Of a stretch of DNA of 64,000 nt, positions 63,925 to 64,000 are shown one piece after another. The stretch is from JAZKFT01 sp040386335. Lineage in GTDB: Bacteria > Bacteroidota > Bacteroidia > Chitinophagales > Chitinophagaceae. Where the stretch lies: assembly GCA_040386335.1 (NCBI GenBank), contig JAZKFT010000045.1, positions 172,131 to 236,130 on the forward strand, in the 5' to 3' direction. The notes beneath the pieces are model-generated. The model saw only the letters and a program-made list of their open reading frames with translations, did not search any database and had not been told where the DNA came from. Position numbers and translations under genes: made by a program. Every line of letters begins with the position of its first letter. The first letter of the stretch is position 1.

Positions 63925-64000
63925 TTTATTCTCATTCTCATAAACGTAAACACCCGAGATAGCCCGTCATTTTTCGTTCCAATTTTTGGGTTATAGTGAT

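Overview
The window is chromosomal DNA from a Bacteroidota bacterium, most likely a soil- or plant-associated member of the Chitinophagaceae. The evidence is the paired SusC/SusD outer-membrane transporters, many type II signal peptides (SusD, fasciclin, DUF4983/5007/5008-type lipoproteins), DUF4199 and LuxR-type membrane regulators, S74-type tail-fibre-like surface proteins, a SWIM/DUF6493 pair, and promoters of the Bacteroidota form (TAnnTTTG at -7). No rRNA, tRNA, CRISPR array or prophage was recognised.

Layout. 1-16.3 kb: long repetitive surface proteins (17-residue beta-roll repeats followed by S74 or other C-terminal chaperone/anchor domains), with a SAM methyltransferase, DinB protein, catalase-peroxidase (katG), CDGSH protein, DUF4199 protein, LuxR-type regulator and a secreted subtilisin-like protease between them. 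One surface gene (8281-9554) is broken by a single-base change in a poly-A/T run. 16.5-35.9 kb: an eleven-gene, same-strand unit read right to left. It contains two susC-susD-fasciclin-lipoprotein modules, then two AlkP-fold/LamG lipoproteins flanking an M60 (enhancin/mucinase type) peptidase, and ends at a clear terminator. It looks like a uptake and processing system for a glycoprotein. 36.4-43.2 kb: a secreted protein of unknown function, a PD40 propeller protein, an NTF2-like protein, an MgtC/SapB membrane protein and an M13 metallopeptidase lipoprotein. 43.9-51.8 kb: a forward cluster for rhamnogalacturonan-I (pectin) breakdown: a double alpha/beta-hydrolase esterase, a PL4-like rhamnogalacturonan lyase, a GH2 glycosidase and a CE12 acetylesterase. 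52-64 kb: small hypothetical genes, a peptidase E-like protein, and a SWIM zinc-finger/DUF6493 pair lying between two 0.7-kb direct repeats that each carry an XRE-type regulator gene.

The accessory part (about 38.9-62.7 kb) holds several structured repeat families: an eight-copy interspersed hairpin repeat that mostly lies just after the stop codon of a minus-strand gene, a 315-bp element with about 93-bp inverted arms, a 349-bp MITE-like element, and a REP-like inverted repeat. Four genes are broken by single changes (8281-9554, 56992-58331, 61466-61977, 62103-62510). The first two lie at homopolymers and could be real decay, phase variation or assembly error. The most unusual items are the repeat-flanked SWIM-DUF6493 pair without its usual MoxR/VWA partners, the structured 3'-end repeat family, and the AlkP/LamG-M60 part of the Sus operon. 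All assignments were made by reading the sequence; no database search was run.
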